A DNA stretch of 64,000 nt from assembly GCA_050789255.1 (NCBI GenBank), contig JBOZRQ010000057.1, positions 1 through 64,000 of the forward strand. The letters run 5' to 3'. Of the stretch, positions 26,752 to 35,912 are shown one piece after another. The notes below the pieces were generated by a model, which had not been told where the DNA came from, did not search any database, and was given only the letters and a program-made list of their open reading frames with translations. Origin of the DNA: JBOZRQ01 sp050789255. GTDB lineage: Bacteria > Bacillota > Sulfobacillia > Symbiobacteriales > Symbiobacteriaceae. The position numbers were made by a program, and so were the translations under genes. Numbering within the stretch: the stretch's first letter is position 1; each line of letters opens with the position of its first letter.

Positions 26752-28317
26752 ATGATGGGCAAGGGCCTGGTAGATCCGTTCGGCTGGAACGATGAGGCGC
26801 TGAACACAGATATGTACAACTGGTCCATGGTCTACGCTTCCTGGGCGAACGGCCGTCATACCCGTAAGGGCGTCTTTAACTATACCCTGCGGAGCGCCCG
26901 CGGCGGCATGGCCTTCAACGTCTTCGCTGGCAAGGAGCAGATCGTCGAGCACGCGTTGCGCTGGCAGCTCGGACCCAACGAGGTCGACTATATCTGCTCC
27001 ATCCTTGCGCCCATGGCCCGTGATTGGGAGAACAACCAAGCGGCGTTCCGGTCCTACCTCGCCGGGATGCGGATCACGGGTCAGATCTATATGGTGCCCG
27101 AAGGCAAGGTGCTGGGCCCCCGCACCTTCGCCTTGAAGTATGTGGGCAACATCAACGAGGCGCGCATCCTGGAGACCTATATCCTGGCGGCAGCGAACCA
27201 CCAGACGCGCATCTGCACGGCCGGGGTTCAGGTGGTGGAGGCGCTGCACGGCACCGGGCTCACGCTCATCGACAACAGTGCGGAGGCATCCCGCACCGAC
27301 AGGCTCTTTGAGGGCGGCACCCGGCGGGCGTTCAACCTCCAGGCGGCGCTGTATGCGGCCCGGGCCCTTTACCTGGCGGGGTTCGATGCCACCTCCAACA
27401 CCAAGGCCGGCTACGTCCTGGGCATCCCGGTGCGCGGCACCATGGCGCACAACTGGGTCCAGGAGTTCCAGCACCCCGGTATTTCCCCGACCGCCGCCGA
27501 ACTGGAGGCCTTCCGGGCCTGGAACAACGCCTTCGTGACGGGCTCCTATCTGCTGGATACCGTCGACACCAGGCGCTCGGGCATCCCCAACGCGATCACC
27601 GCCGGCCTGGAGCTGGAGGCCAGCGGCGGCCGGCTGGTCAGCGCCCGCATCGACTCCGGCGACATCGCCTTTGACAGCCGGGTGGCCTACGAGCAGTTCC
27701 GGGGCGCCGGCCTCGGCCACGTGGAGATCACCGGGTCCAGCGACCTGACGGCCGAGGTGGCCAGCCATATCAAGTTCCTTCAGCACGGGTGCGTCACCAG
27801 CTGGCTCTTCGGGACCAAGGTGGAGACGCCCGACCCCCTGGACGGCGTCTTCAAGCTGGTGGCAGCCGAGCACGAAGGGGCGCTGGCCCCGGTGATCAAG
27901 CGCTCCGGCAACCCGGTCAAAACCACCGACCCGGGCGATCAGAAGCTGGTGGAGATCTTCGTTGGCAGCGAGGCCGACAAGGCCGCCAGCCGCCACAAGG
28001 CCACGCTGATCACCCTTGCGGATGAGACGACCAACCCCGCCGAAGACCTCTATATCTTCGACCCGTTCCACCCGGAGCTCAACCAGACCATCCCGGGCGG
28101 CACCTACTACGTGGAGGAGCCGCTCCAGCTGGTCTACGACGGCGGCAAGGTGGACCCGAACCTCTTCCCGAGCCTCACCGAAATCCGCCAGTACCTGCGT
28201 TTCGAGCTCGACCGCCTCTATCCGCAGTACCGTCGCCTGCTCAACCCGCAGACCATGAAGGTCGACCTCAGTCAAAAGCTCTATGACCTGAAGACCACGA
28301 TGCTGCGTCAGACCTAA
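26752..28317 (+). CDS. pncB: Nicotinate phosphoribosyltransferase
   Basis: 521 aa. Conserved blocks include NTDMYNWSMVYASW at the N-terminus (substrate loop), GGTRRAFN, the PRPP region GTMAHNWVQEF, RIDSGDIAF and EITGSSDLT. The enzyme makes nicotinate mononucleotide from nicotinate and PRPP, completing the Preiss-Handler entry started by pncA. The N-terminal His that is phosphorylated in the ATP-coupled form lies in or near GTMAHNW. The operon is nrtR-pncA-pncB, closed by a terminator. Confidence 0.92.
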   Translation: MMGKGLVDPFGWNDEALNTDMYNWSMVYASWANGRHTRKGVFNYTLRSARGGMAFNVFAGKEQIVEHALRWQLGPNEVDYICSILAPMARDWENNQAAFRSYLAGMRITGQIYMVPEGKVLGPRTFALKYVGNINEARILETYILAAANHQTRICTAGVQVVEALHGTGLTLIDNSAEASRTDRLFEGGTRRAFNLQAALYAARALYLAGFDATSNTKAGYVLGIPVRGTMAHNWVQEFQHPGISPTAAELEAFRAWNNAFVTGSYLLDTVDTRRSGIPNAITAGLELEASGGRLVSARIDSGDIAFDSRVAYEQFRGAGLGHVEITGSSDLTAEVASHIKFLQHGCVTSWLFGTKVETPDPLDGVFKLVAAEHEGALAPVIKRSGNPVKTTDPGDQKLVEIFVGSEADKAASRHKATLITLADETTNPAEDLYIFDPFHPELNQTIPGGTYYVEEPLQLVYDGGKVDPNLFPSLTEIRQYLRFELDRLYPQYRRLLNPQTMKVDLSQKLYDLKTTMLRQT

Positions 28318-28329
28318 CCGTAAAAACGT

Positions 28330-28366
28330 ATGCAGGCGAGGCCGTGATGCCTCGCCTGCTCTCGTT
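28330..28366. terminator. Terminator between pncB and the converging gene
   Basis: 10-bp stem GCAGGCGAGG/CCTCGCCTGC (28332-28341 with 28350-28359); A-rich to the left and CTCGTTC to the right, so it may serve both strands. Confidence 0.7.
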
Positions 28367-28370
28367 CGTG

Positions 28371-29687
28371 CTAATTGTCGATCGTAAGCACAATGCTCTT
28401 GTCGGCGTCGTTCCACGTGAGCTGGGCGCCGAGGCTTTCGGCGGCGAAACGCAACGGCACCATTGTGCGGCCCCCCACGTTGGCGGGCGCCACGTCGAGC
28501 GTTATCAGCGTACCGTCAATGACGGCTTCCTTTCGATCCACCCATAGGATGATGGTCCGGCTCGCGCTGGACAGGACAATCCTTCGCTCGGCGGCCTCCC
28601 ACTCCAGCTCCGCCCCCAACGCTTCGGCCACGAAACGAAGCGGTACCATGGTGCGCCCGTCGATAAGCTGAGGAGGCACGTCCAAGACCGACTTCCGGCC
28701 ATTCACCTCTGCGGTGGGGTTGTTCAGCTGGAGCTTAACCACGCGCTTGCCCGTGCTGGGACTGCCGCTAGGACTGCCACTGGGACTGCCACTCGGACTG
28801 CCACTCGGACTGCCACTCGGACTGCCACTCGGACTGCCACTCGGACTGCCGGTCTGGGCCGGCAAGGTTGAAACCTGCACCTCGTTACTCGCAGTGCCGA
28901 GCGTCCCGAATTGGTAGGCCTGCACCTTGTAGTAGTAGGTCTGTCCCGGCTTGGCCTTGGTGTCCAGGTAAGTCGTAGCCAGGATGGGGAAGTCGGTAAG
29001 GGGCATGCTCCCGAAATTGCCGGGCTCGGTCGACCGGAACACGTAATAGCCATCGTTCGGACTGGCGTAGTCGGACCAGGAGAGGAGCACTCCTGTAGGA
29101 CCGGCAATGGCTGTCACCTTTGCGCTGCCTGTCTGCGGACTGGGGGTGGGCTGTGGGGAGGGCTGTGGCGCTGGGGACGACCCGAAATCCGGCATCGGGA
29201 ACGGGGCGGGCTCGGGTGGAATGATCGGGGCTGGCTGTGGGGTCGGTGCGGACGCACCCACCTCCCCAATCATCCATCCGTAGATCGCGATGCTGCTGAA
29301 GCCCTGACCCCTCCGCCAGCCCGCGCCCATCTGCACCTGGGCGAACGCTCCGCCTTCGAGCTGGATGACCAGGACCTTGTCTTCCACGGCGGTCACGTCC
29401 AGGGTGTTCCGGTACCCGGAAGCAGGCGGGACCAGGCGGAAGCTGAGATCCTCGGCGCCCTGGATGACCATCATTCCGCCCTTGGAGGTTACCTTTGTAC
29501 CCGCCAGCACGAGATCCTCCCCGGCACCGCCGGTGGCAAGGTCGAGGCCGCTGCCATCATCAAGCCACATCTCCCAGCCAACATCCTGCCAGGAGATGGT
29601 AGCCGCCTTCACCGCCCCGGTGAACACGCTGACCAGGAGGACGATGACCAACGCCCACCCGAAACGCTTCGGTAACGACTTCTGCAC
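28371..29687 (-). CDS. Secreted protein: FN3-like domain, GSPS repeat linker, copper-amine-oxidase-N-like tail
   Basis: 438 aa. Signal segment (WALVIVLLVSVFTGAVKA), an N-terminal beta domain (about 30-145) shared with the upstream neighbour, a Pro-rich linker, an FN3-like domain (about 195-275, GVLLSWSDYASPNDGYYVFR), a run of (GSPS) repeats, and two copies of the copper-amine-oxidase N-terminal motif (VNGRKSVLDVPPQLIDGRTM and MVPLRFAAESLGAQL). That tail is a common stalk or wall-attachment module in Firmicutes exoproteins. The start is a GTG at 29687 with AAGGAG 8 bases upstream, better than the ATG at 29711. It is the second gene of a two-gene operon of paralogues. Confidence 0.75.
   Translation of the reverse strand: MQKSLPKRFGWALVIVLLVSVFTGAVKAATISWQDVGWEMWLDDGSGLDLATGGAGEDLVLAGTKVTSKGGMMVIQGAEDLSFRLVPPASGYRNTLDVTAVEDKVLVIQLEGGAFAQVQMGAGWRRGQGFSSIAIYGWMIGEVGASAPTPQPAPIIPPEPAPFPMPDFGSSPAPQPSPQPTPSPQTGSAKVTAIAGPTGVLLSWSDYASPNDGYYVFRSTEPGNFGSMPLTDFPILATTYLDTKAKPGQTYYYKVQAYQFGTLGTASNEVQVSTLPAQTGSPSGSPSGSPSGSPSGSPSGSPSGSPSGSPSTGKRVVKLQLNNPTAEVNGRKSVLDVPPQLIDGRTMVPLRFVAEALGAELEWEAAERRIVLSSASRTIILWVDRKEAVIDGTLITLDVAPANVGGRTMVPLRFAAESLGAQLTWNDADKSIVLTIDN
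28754..28852 (-). repeat. 12-bp tandem repeats encoding GSPS
   Basis: About eight copies of a 12-bp unit (plus strand CTGCCACTCGGA, with a few early variants such as CTGCCGCTAGGA) lie in frame inside the gene. The last five are identical. Copy number can change without breaking the frame, so the linker length is probably variable between strains. Confidence 0.9.
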
Positions 29688-29710
29688 GCTGAATGCTCCT
29701 TCCCTTGGCA

Positions 29711-31018
29711 TTATCGGGCAGGACCGGGATCGGGCACCCGCTTCACCGGTGTGGCATACCCGGATTCCGCCGGCGCCCCTTGAACATACAGGTTGTCGAT
29801 TCGACTCCAGTCAGCAGCCAGGTCTCCCGTAACGGTCATGGTCTGCCAGTACTCCTGCAAGTGCTGGGAGGTGCTCCATCCCTTGGGGGCCGGCTGCAGC
29901 GTCAACTCCACGCGGAGCGGATCAAGCGTGTAGGTTCCTTTGTACTCAAGATTTGTCCCGATGAACGTCGCCCCGATCAGCCCTGTGATCGTCAGGACCA
30001 CCCTGGCCGTGCCGTCCGGATTCAGGGTGAGGTAAAAGTCGGGTTTCGCCCCGCTCGACTTCGAGGCGTACCCGTTCTCGTAGCGATTCAGCCATACAGC
30101 GCTGAAATGGGTGGAACCGGAGACTCCCGAGCTTGGGCCCGGGTTCGGGGCAGGCGAGGCAACTGCGGATGAACTCCCGCCCAGCCTGATCTCCCCCGTG
30201 GACTGGTCAAACTGCACCTTATCGCCCAGGGCGGTGGTGAGGGCGGAGAGCGGCACCATGAGCCGGTCCTCCACAAGGACGGCAGCGTGATCCAGTTGTA
30301 CGGTCCGCCCGTTAATCTGCGCAGATGAGCCGTTGATCCAGAAGGTCATCATCACCCCTTGGCCACCGACCGTTACCAGCTGTTTGCGGCTGTCCCACAG
30401 CGTGTTCAGCCCCAGGGCCTGAGCTACGAAGCGCAGTGGTACCATGAATGCCCCGCCGATCCGCCTCGGTCCCACATCCAGCGCAGCAGGTGACCCGTTC
30501 ATCTCGGCGTTGGCGCTGTCGACCCAGAGCTTGGCCGCTGCTCCCCCGACCGGCTGAGATCCGGTCCCGGACGGCGCAGGCGCAGCGGAGGCCCGGTCCA
30601 TCACCGCCCAGTCCTCCAGGTACATGCCCGTATTGATTAGGCCGCTGGAGGAGACCGACCCCACATTGACTTGAGCAAGGCCGTCCTTCAGCAGTACGAC
30701 CAGGCGATGGTAGGCCACATGGTTCGCATCCAGCCGGAAGGTCCAGCCGTCGGTCGGGGGGACCAGGTCCAAATCCACGTACTGGGAAGCGTCGGAGAAC
30801 TGCATGCCGTACTTGGCGTAAACGTAATCACCGTCGAACCTCAGATCATCACCGGCGCCGCCGGTTCTGAAGTTGACGCCCTGGTCCCGCTTCAGCCAGA
30901 GTTTTCCGCCTGCCCTGGTCCACTCCCCTGAGGCCCCGGTAGCTGCTCCTGGGAAAACAGCGGCCAGCAGGGCCAGAGCCAACACTGTCGCCAGCCATCG
31001 AACTCCCCTGTTTCGCAA
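29711..31018 (-). CDS. Secreted protein with copper-amine-oxidase-N-like domain, paralogue of the next gene
   Basis: 435 aa. Signal peptide (1-29, AATGAS), an N-terminal beta domain (about 30-145) similar to that of the downstream paralogue (WTRAGGKLWLKRDQGVNFRT and GGAGDDLRF versus GGAGEDLVL), a copper-amine-oxidase-N-like module (about 165-280: ALDVGPRRIGGAFMVPLRFV, MVPLSALTTALG), and a C-terminal beta domain (about 305-410). The start is TTG with GGAGGT 6 bases upstream. Function unknown; surface location inferred. Confidence 0.7.
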   Translation of the reverse strand: MRNRGVRWLATVLALALLAAVFPGAATGASGEWTRAGGKLWLKRDQGVNFRTGGAGDDLRFDGDYVYAKYGMQFSDASQYVDLDLVPPTDGWTFRLDANHVAYHRLVVLLKDGLAQVNVGSVSSSGLINTGMYLEDWAVMDRASAAPAPSGTGSQPVGGAAAKLWVDSANAEMNGSPAALDVGPRRIGGAFMVPLRFVAQALGLNTLWDSRKQLVTVGGQGVMMTFWINGSSAQINGRTVQLDHAAVLVEDRLMVPLSALTTALGDKVQFDQSTGEIRLGGSSSAVASPAPNPGPSSGVSGSTHFSAVWLNRYENGYASKSSGAKPDFYLTLNPDGTARVVLTITGLIGATFIGTNLEYKGTYTLDPLRVELTLQPAPKGWSTSQHLQEYWQTMTVTGDLAADWSRIDNLYVQGAPAESGYATPVKRVPDPGPAR

Positions 31019-31049
31019 GGTGATACCTCCTCCGTCCCGCCGTTGTGCG

Positions 31050-31098
31050 CCGCAAACAAAAACAACCCCGTGGTTGCTGTCTCCAGCATGCCACGGGG
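31050..31098 (-). terminator. Terminator of the SARP regulator operon
   Basis: Minus strand stem CCCCGTGG/CCACGGGG (31098-31091 with 31073-31066) followed by TTGTTTTTGTTTG. Confidence 0.8.
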
Positions 31099-31126
31099 GC
31101 GTTACTTCAGCGTGAACGTGTAGACG

Positions 31127-33484
31127 TTATGCTCCACGAAACACGGACCGGGTTTCCGGCTCCGGTTCTAGGCCAAGCTCATGCCTGAGCCAGCGGACGT
31201 AGCGCCGGTATCGGCTGAGCGCTTCGCCGCGCCGGCCAAGCTTGAGCAGAAGCCGCAGCAGATCGCGGAACTCTGCCTCCCGCTCGGGCTCCTCCGCGAT
31301 GATCTCCTCCAGGGCGGCCAACTCCTCAGCGGTGTGCCTGAGCCTGACCGCGGCCGCCCGCCAGATCCGGAGCAGCTCCAACATCTCCTGGCGGGCATGA
31401 CGCCGGTACTCGTCGGCCCAGGCGTGGGCAACCCCCGGCAAAAGGTCCCCGGCATACAGCCGCCGCCCAGCCCGGCAGTGCTCAAGCGCCGCGGCGGGAT
31501 CAAGCGCCAGGCTGGTCCTGGCCGCCTCCAAATGCGCCCTCATGGCCTGCAGATCCACGTACCGGATGCGGTCCGGTGGAATTCGGACGAGATCGCCGGC
31601 GGCCTCCACATCTACCCCGATCCCCTGGAGAGCCTTCCTCAGACGGTTCAGGGCCACCCTCAGCCTGCCGCGCGCGGCGCCGGAAAGCCCGTCTTCCCAG
31701 AACAGGTCCAGCAAGGTGTCGCGCGAAGCGCTGAAGCCCGGCTGCAGGATCAAATACTGAAAGAGAGCGCGCACCTGGGCCCTCCCCCACACCTCCAGGG
31801 AGACTTCCTGCCCGTCGGCCAGCAGTCGGAAGGCGCCCAGGCACTGCACGTCCAGGCGTGTGCTGGCAGCGGTAACATCCGCCTCGGAAGCGGCCAACAC
31901 CTGGCGAGCCGCAGCTTGAAGCAGCGGCGCACCCAGCGTGTCAGCCAGGCCTTGGGCCAGCAACGCATGCTCCCTGGCAGCCCCTGGCCGTTCCCGTGCG
32001 AGGGCGAGCCACGCCCGGGTCAAAGACGACATGCACGAGAGTACAGGTCCGCGTCCGGTGGCCTCGGCATGAGGATCGCTCACCACCGGCCACTCCGCGA
32101 GGGCCGCCACTAGCTGGTTGCGCAAGGATCCGTCGGACGTCTCCAACTCGGCCTCAACTTGGCGCAGGGCGGCCTCTGCCTCTTCCCACTCGCCGAGCTC
32201 GGCGTGGGTCTGCCCTAAGCGGCACAATGCCAGAAGCAGCGCTTCGTACCGCCGCTGCCCGACATACCCCGCGACGGCCCTATGCAGCCAGCGGAGCGCC
32301 GTGCGGGCCTGTCCGGCGCGCCGGATCGCATCGCCGGCCTCCAACAGAAGATCGGGGTTGGCCTCCGACACCGGGGCCGGCGCCCGCTCCAGGAAGCGGC
32401 CGAGCTGCGGCAGATCCCCATCGCGCAGCAAGCGGCGCCCCAAGTGTCCGAGATAGGTGGCGGCAAGGTCGTGGTCCTCTGCTCGGAGGGCGTGCTCCAG
32501 TGCTTGATCGTACTCCCCCTGCCCCCACTCCCAGAGTGCGGTGCGGCGGAGCAGCCACTGCCACCGCCCAGGTTGGATGTCCTGCTCCCGGCCCAATGCT
32601 GCAGCGATGACCGGATGTGCCATCCATGTATCTCGTGCTCCACCTGGCAGCAACAAGCGAGCCTGACCTAAGCGGGCAAGTTCGCCGGGACCCACCGGAC
32701 GATCAAGCAGCCACGCCACGTCAGGCGCAGCGAGCTCCGGGAGCAGTGAGGAGGCTGCCAGCAGGGAGCGGTCCGCCCCCGCCAGGGAAGCCAGTACCTC
32801 CGCCCGAACGTATTCAGCCAGCTCAGTTAGCCCGTTACTGCCGTTCTCCTGGCGGCTGAGGATCGCCACAGCGGCGGGCCAGCCGCGAGCGAGCGTATGA
32901 ATCTGCTGAGCCTCTGTGTGTGAACGCCCCAGGGCGAGAGCCAAACGAACGGACTCTTCCTGCGACAGGGCCAGGCGCTCGGCGGTCATCACCGACAGCT
33001 CCCCGCGCCGCTGCAGTTGCTCAAACGCAGCCAACGGCAATTCCTCGCGGGCGGCCGCCACCAGCCTCAGGGTTGGGGTGCGGTCCACCAGCTCAGCCAA
33101 CACCTTCAGGGCCCCGCCGGCGTCGCACAGAATGCCCGCTTGGTCAATGAACAGGGTCACCGGCAGCGTCTGTGCGGCGAGCCAGTGGCTGAAGCGGAGT
33201 AACACCTCCTGCGAACTCCCGGCCGCAACCGCCCCCTCAGCACCAGCCGCAACCACAAGGCCTGCAAGCAGGTGCTCCGGAGCACGGTCAGCATGCTCGA
33301 GGACATACCATGTGCGAAGTCCCCTCACCCGTGCCCAGCACTGTGCCAGCAGTGTCGTTTTGCCGTACCCGGCGGGCGCCGTCACGAAAGCCGCCCGCGC
33401 CTTCATCAAGGCCGTGACGACTTCCGGCCGGCCAAGGCAGGGCTCCAACAGCGAGGGAACGGAGAACCTGTCCAGCACTTCCAT
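31127..33484 (-). CDS. STAND ATPase with C-terminal BTAD (SARP-type) transcriptional regulator domain
   Basis: 785 aa. An NTPase domain starts with Walker A TAPAGYGKTTLL (about 35-46) and a Walker B-like VTLFIDQAG, as in MalT-type STAND regulators. A helical repeat region (about 310-530) follows. The C-terminus (about 540-785) is an OmpR-like winged helix plus the bacterial transcriptional activation domain: VQCLGAFRLLADGQEVSLEVW, ALFQYLILQPGF, LFWED and RYRRYVRWLRHELGLEPEPE. Such proteins bind DNA and activate in response to a small molecule and ATP. It is third in an operon with a SpoIIE-type phosphatase and a STAS protein. Confidence 0.82.
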   Translation of the reverse strand: MEVLDRFSVPSLLEPCLGRPEVVTALMKARAAFVTAPAGYGKTTLLAQCWARVRGLRTWYVLEHADRAPEHLLAGLVVAAGAEGAVAAGSSQEVLLRFSHWLAAQTLPVTLFIDQAGILCDAGGALKVLAELVDRTPTLRLVAAAREELPLAAFEQLQRRGELSVMTAERLALSQEESVRLALALGRSHTEAQQIHTLARGWPAAVAILSRQENGSNGLTELAEYVRAEVLASLAGADRSLLAASSLLPELAAPDVAWLLDRPVGPGELARLGQARLLLPGGARDTWMAHPVIAAALGREQDIQPGRWQWLLRRTALWEWGQGEYDQALEHALRAEDHDLAATYLGHLGRRLLRDGDLPQLGRFLERAPAPVSEANPDLLLEAGDAIRRAGQARTALRWLHRAVAGYVGQRRYEALLLALCRLGQTHAELGEWEEAEAALRQVEAELETSDGSLRNQLVAALAEWPVVSDPHAEATGRGPVLSCMSSLTRAWLALARERPGAAREHALLAQGLADTLGAPLLQAAARQVLAASEADVTAASTRLDVQCLGAFRLLADGQEVSLEVWGRAQVRALFQYLILQPGFSASRDTLLDLFWEDGLSGAARGRLRVALNRLRKALQGIGVDVEAAGDLVRIPPDRIRYVDLQAMRAHLEAARTSLALDPAAALEHCRAGRRLYAGDLLPGVAHAWADEYRRHARQEMLELLRIWRAAAVRLRHTAEELAALEEIIAEEPEREAEFRDLLRLLLKLGRRGEALSRYRRYVRWLRHELGLEPEPETRSVFRGA

Positions 33485-33499
33485 CCACCAGAACGCTCC

Positions 33500-33835
33500 T
33501 TATTCGAGGGCCCCTGCCTCGTCCGGGCAGATCTGCAAGTACGCCACCAGACCCATTACATACAGAATCCGGCGCAAATGTTCGCTCAGGCCATAGGCTC
33601 GGCTCTCTCCGCCCGCTCTGGTGACGTATCGTACAGACCAGATCACGCCGCCCAAACCAGCGGAGTTGATCGTCGATACCCCGGAGAAATTCAAGACAAG
33701 GCGCAGGGGTGGAGACCAGTTTTCCTGTACGGCGTTTATGATCGCTTCGCCGCCGTCACGCCCGAACTCCCCTGCCAGATCGATCACGCAGCTCTCCCCC
33801 GCCCGTCTGGTCGCCACCTCAAACACAAGTCCCAC
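33500..33835 (-). CDS. STAS-domain anti-sigma-factor antagonist
   Basis: 111 aa, a single STAS domain. The phosphorylation site of SpoIIAA/RsbV-type proteins is S58 in VSTINSAGLGGVIW. VIDLAGEFG gives the first strands. When unphosphorylated, such proteins bind an anti-sigma kinase or another partner. The gene overlaps the upstream phosphatase gene by 17 bases, so the phosphatase is its likely partner. RLVLNFSGV matches the usual core strand. Confidence 0.85.
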   Translation of the reverse strand: MGLVFEVATRRAGESCVIDLAGEFGRDGGEAIINAVQENWSPPLRLVLNFSGVSTINSAGLGGVIWSVRYVTRAGGESRAYGLSEHLRRILYVMGLVAYLQICPDEAGALE

Positions 33836-35828
33836 CTCCGGTCAGGAATCGCATGCGCACCTGTTTGCCTGTCTCGAGCGGTTCTACCCTCAGTTCATCC
33901 GCCATCTGTCGGATCAGGTGCAGTCCCCACCCGCCGATCGGCCCATCGCCCTCGATCTGCTGATGCAGGTTTGGTGGATTTGCCGGCAAGTGAAACGGCT
34001 GTCCCTCGTCGGCGACCACGATATCCAGGCTTTCGGCGCCGTATATGGCCCGCATCGTGACTGTGCGCTCGGGCTGCAGCCGATTTCCATGAATGATGGC
34101 GTTCAGGCAAGCCTCCCCCACCGCCGTGGCGACCGAATCCGCCCGCTCCGCCATGCCCCACTGCCTGACAACGGCTGCGGCCTCTCTGGCGGCCATCAGT
34201 TCGGAGCCATGCTCACTGGGAAAGACCCACGAGCGGACGGCCGGCGGCACCACAATCAGTCCCATGATGTCGTCCACAGGAGAGTGGGATGCCTCGGCAG
34301 TGACACCGGCTGCTCGAAAAACCGCCTCGATGCGGGCCGACGCGGTCAGATTCGGCGTGCATAGCGCCTCGGCCATGTCGTTGCCCCGAAGTGCCCCGAC
34401 GTGCTCAATCAGGCCGTCGCTGTAGAACAAGACCGGTGCGCCGGGCTCCAACGGGCAAGTCAGCTCCCGATACTCCACATCGAGATCGATGCCCAGCGGG
34501 AGTCCGGGGAGCACGCCGATCTCTGCCCCCGCAACAACAGGCGCCCAGTGACCTGCGCTGGCAACCGTCATCAGGTTGTGCCGGGTTTCGACCACGGCGT
34601 AGGCCACCGTGACGAAACACCCCTGTGGCACGCTGCCATAGAGGAGGCGGTTTACAGCCCGCAGCACCTCCTTGGGATGCACCTGCAGCGTAGCCTGGGA
34701 GCGAATCAGGCTGACCACGGAAGCCATCATCAGGGCGGCGGAAAGTCCCTTGCCGACAGCGTCTCCGACAGCGATGGCAAATCGCCCTTCGCCAAGGTCA
34801 ATCATGTCGTAGAAGTCGCCGCCGACATGCTCCGCCGGAATCAGTCGCACCGCCAGATCCCAGCCGGCCGGCGGAGACCAGCCCCGAGGAAGCATGGCAG
34901 TCTGAACCGAACGGGCGGCCGACAGGTCTGACTGCAGCCGGTGAAACTCCTCCTCGACCCTGTCCTGCAGGGTGTTGATCGCTGCCACCACCTCGCCCAC
35001 ATCATCGCGGTCCGTGATGGCAAACCGTCGGAAGAGCTCCGGCCCAGCGCCTGCAGCAAGGCTGCGCAGGCGAAGGGATATCGCCGACAGGTCCCCTGAC
35101 AGCTCTTGGGCTACCATGATTCCTACGCCGCCGCACAGGAGCAATGGCATCAGCAAGCCAACAGCCAAGCGCGGCCCCGGAACATCCCGGGACACAACAA
35201 TGAACACGGTGTAGAATGCTGCCTGCACCAGGATCAAAACCAGGATGCGGGCGCCGATCGGCGTCCGGCGCCCCGCCGGGGGCTGCCTCAGCTCAAGCCG
35301 GGCGAGCGCCACCCGGAGCAGGCGTCGGCTAAACGTGTAAAGCAGTAGGGCGAGCACCAGCACAACCAAAAACTCGCGCAGCAAGGAAAGAAGCATGTCC
35401 GTTCTGGCCGTGGGATTGAGAGCGAGTGCCCCGAGTGCAGTACCGTACTCAACACCTTTGTGTACCAGGCTAAGCCCCACCGAGGCCACGGTCAGCCATA
35501 TGGAGGACTTGTGAGGAAGATCGATCACCCGCGAAGCGATTTCGTTGACTTCCGCTGGCGAGAGTGCGCGGCCGCGACCCTGGTCCGCCAAAGCAATGTA
35601 AAGCCGGCGGAGGTACAGGCCAACAAGCGCGTCCAGCATAAGGCTGAGAAAGAGTGCGCCGACCCATATCGTCAGCGTCATCGCGGGTTCCTGGAGCCAG
35701 TAGGTGACAGGGTTGATTCCCAGGTTGACATAGTTGGAGAGGTACACCCAGGTCATCCCAGTCGCCATAAGTCCTGCAAAGAGCGCTCGGAACCGCCACC
35801 GCATCGCTGCACCCCCATCGCAGCGCAT
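33819..35828 (-). CDS. Membrane PP2C (SpoIIE-type) phosphatase fused to an HATPase anti-sigma-kinase-like domain
   Basis: 669 aa. The N-terminus (about 1-245) has six or so membrane helices (LFAGLMATGMTWVYLSN, LLLCGGVGIMVAQEL), then a HAMP-like linker with coiled coil (DDVGEVVAAINTLQDRVEEE). A PP2C/SpoIIE domain follows (about 320-520): AEHVGGDFYDMIDL, VGDAVGKGLSAALMM, FYSDGLIEH and DDIMGL, with the metal-binding aspartates. The C-terminus (about 530-665) is an RsbW-like HATPase domain with GEACLNAIIHGN, VADEGQPF and GGWGLHLI. One polypeptide thus carries both the kinase and the phosphatase of a partner switch, and its substrate is probably the STAS protein encoded next. Confidence 0.87.
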   Translation of the reverse strand: MRCDGGAAMRWRFRALFAGLMATGMTWVYLSNYVNLGINPVTYWLQEPAMTLTIWVGALFLSLMLDALVGLYLRRLYIALADQGRGRALSPAEVNEIASRVIDLPHKSSIWLTVASVGLSLVHKGVEYGTALGALALNPTARTDMLLSLLREFLVVLVLALLLYTFSRRLLRVALARLELRQPPAGRRTPIGARILVLILVQAAFYTVFIVVSRDVPGPRLAVGLLMPLLLCGGVGIMVAQELSGDLSAISLRLRSLAAGAGPELFRRFAITDRDDVGEVVAAINTLQDRVEEEFHRLQSDLSAARSVQTAMLPRGWSPPAGWDLAVRLIPAEHVGGDFYDMIDLGEGRFAIAVGDAVGKGLSAALMMASVVSLIRSQATLQVHPKEVLRAVNRLLYGSVPQGCFVTVAYAVVETRHNLMTVASAGHWAPVVAGAEIGVLPGLPLGIDLDVEYRELTCPLEPGAPVLFYSDGLIEHVGALRGNDMAEALCTPNLTASARIEAVFRAAGVTAEASHSPVDDIMGLIVVPPAVRSWVFPSEHGSELMAAREAAAVVRQWGMAERADSVATAVGEACLNAIIHGNRLQPERTVTMRAIYGAESLDIVVADEGQPFHLPANPPNLHQQIEGDGPIGGWGLHLIRQMADELRVEPLETGKQVRMRFLTGGGTCV

Positions 35829-35867
35829 AAATTCTCCGTGTTACAAGATAATTCCTATATGATTGAA

Positions 35868-35898
35868 TTGAAAAAGGCAGGACACAAGGTCCTGCCTC
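35868..35898 (-). terminator. Terminator of pepF
   Basis: Stem AGGCAGGAC/GTCCTGCCT (35875-35883 with 35889-35897) followed on the minus strand by five T. Confidence 0.8.
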
Positions 35899-35912
35899 TA
35901 TGCGGATCCGTT

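Noticed and set aside
28754..28852. Possible CRISPR or regulatory repeat
   Set aside because: The 12-bp units are in frame and encode a GSPS linker in a secreted protein.
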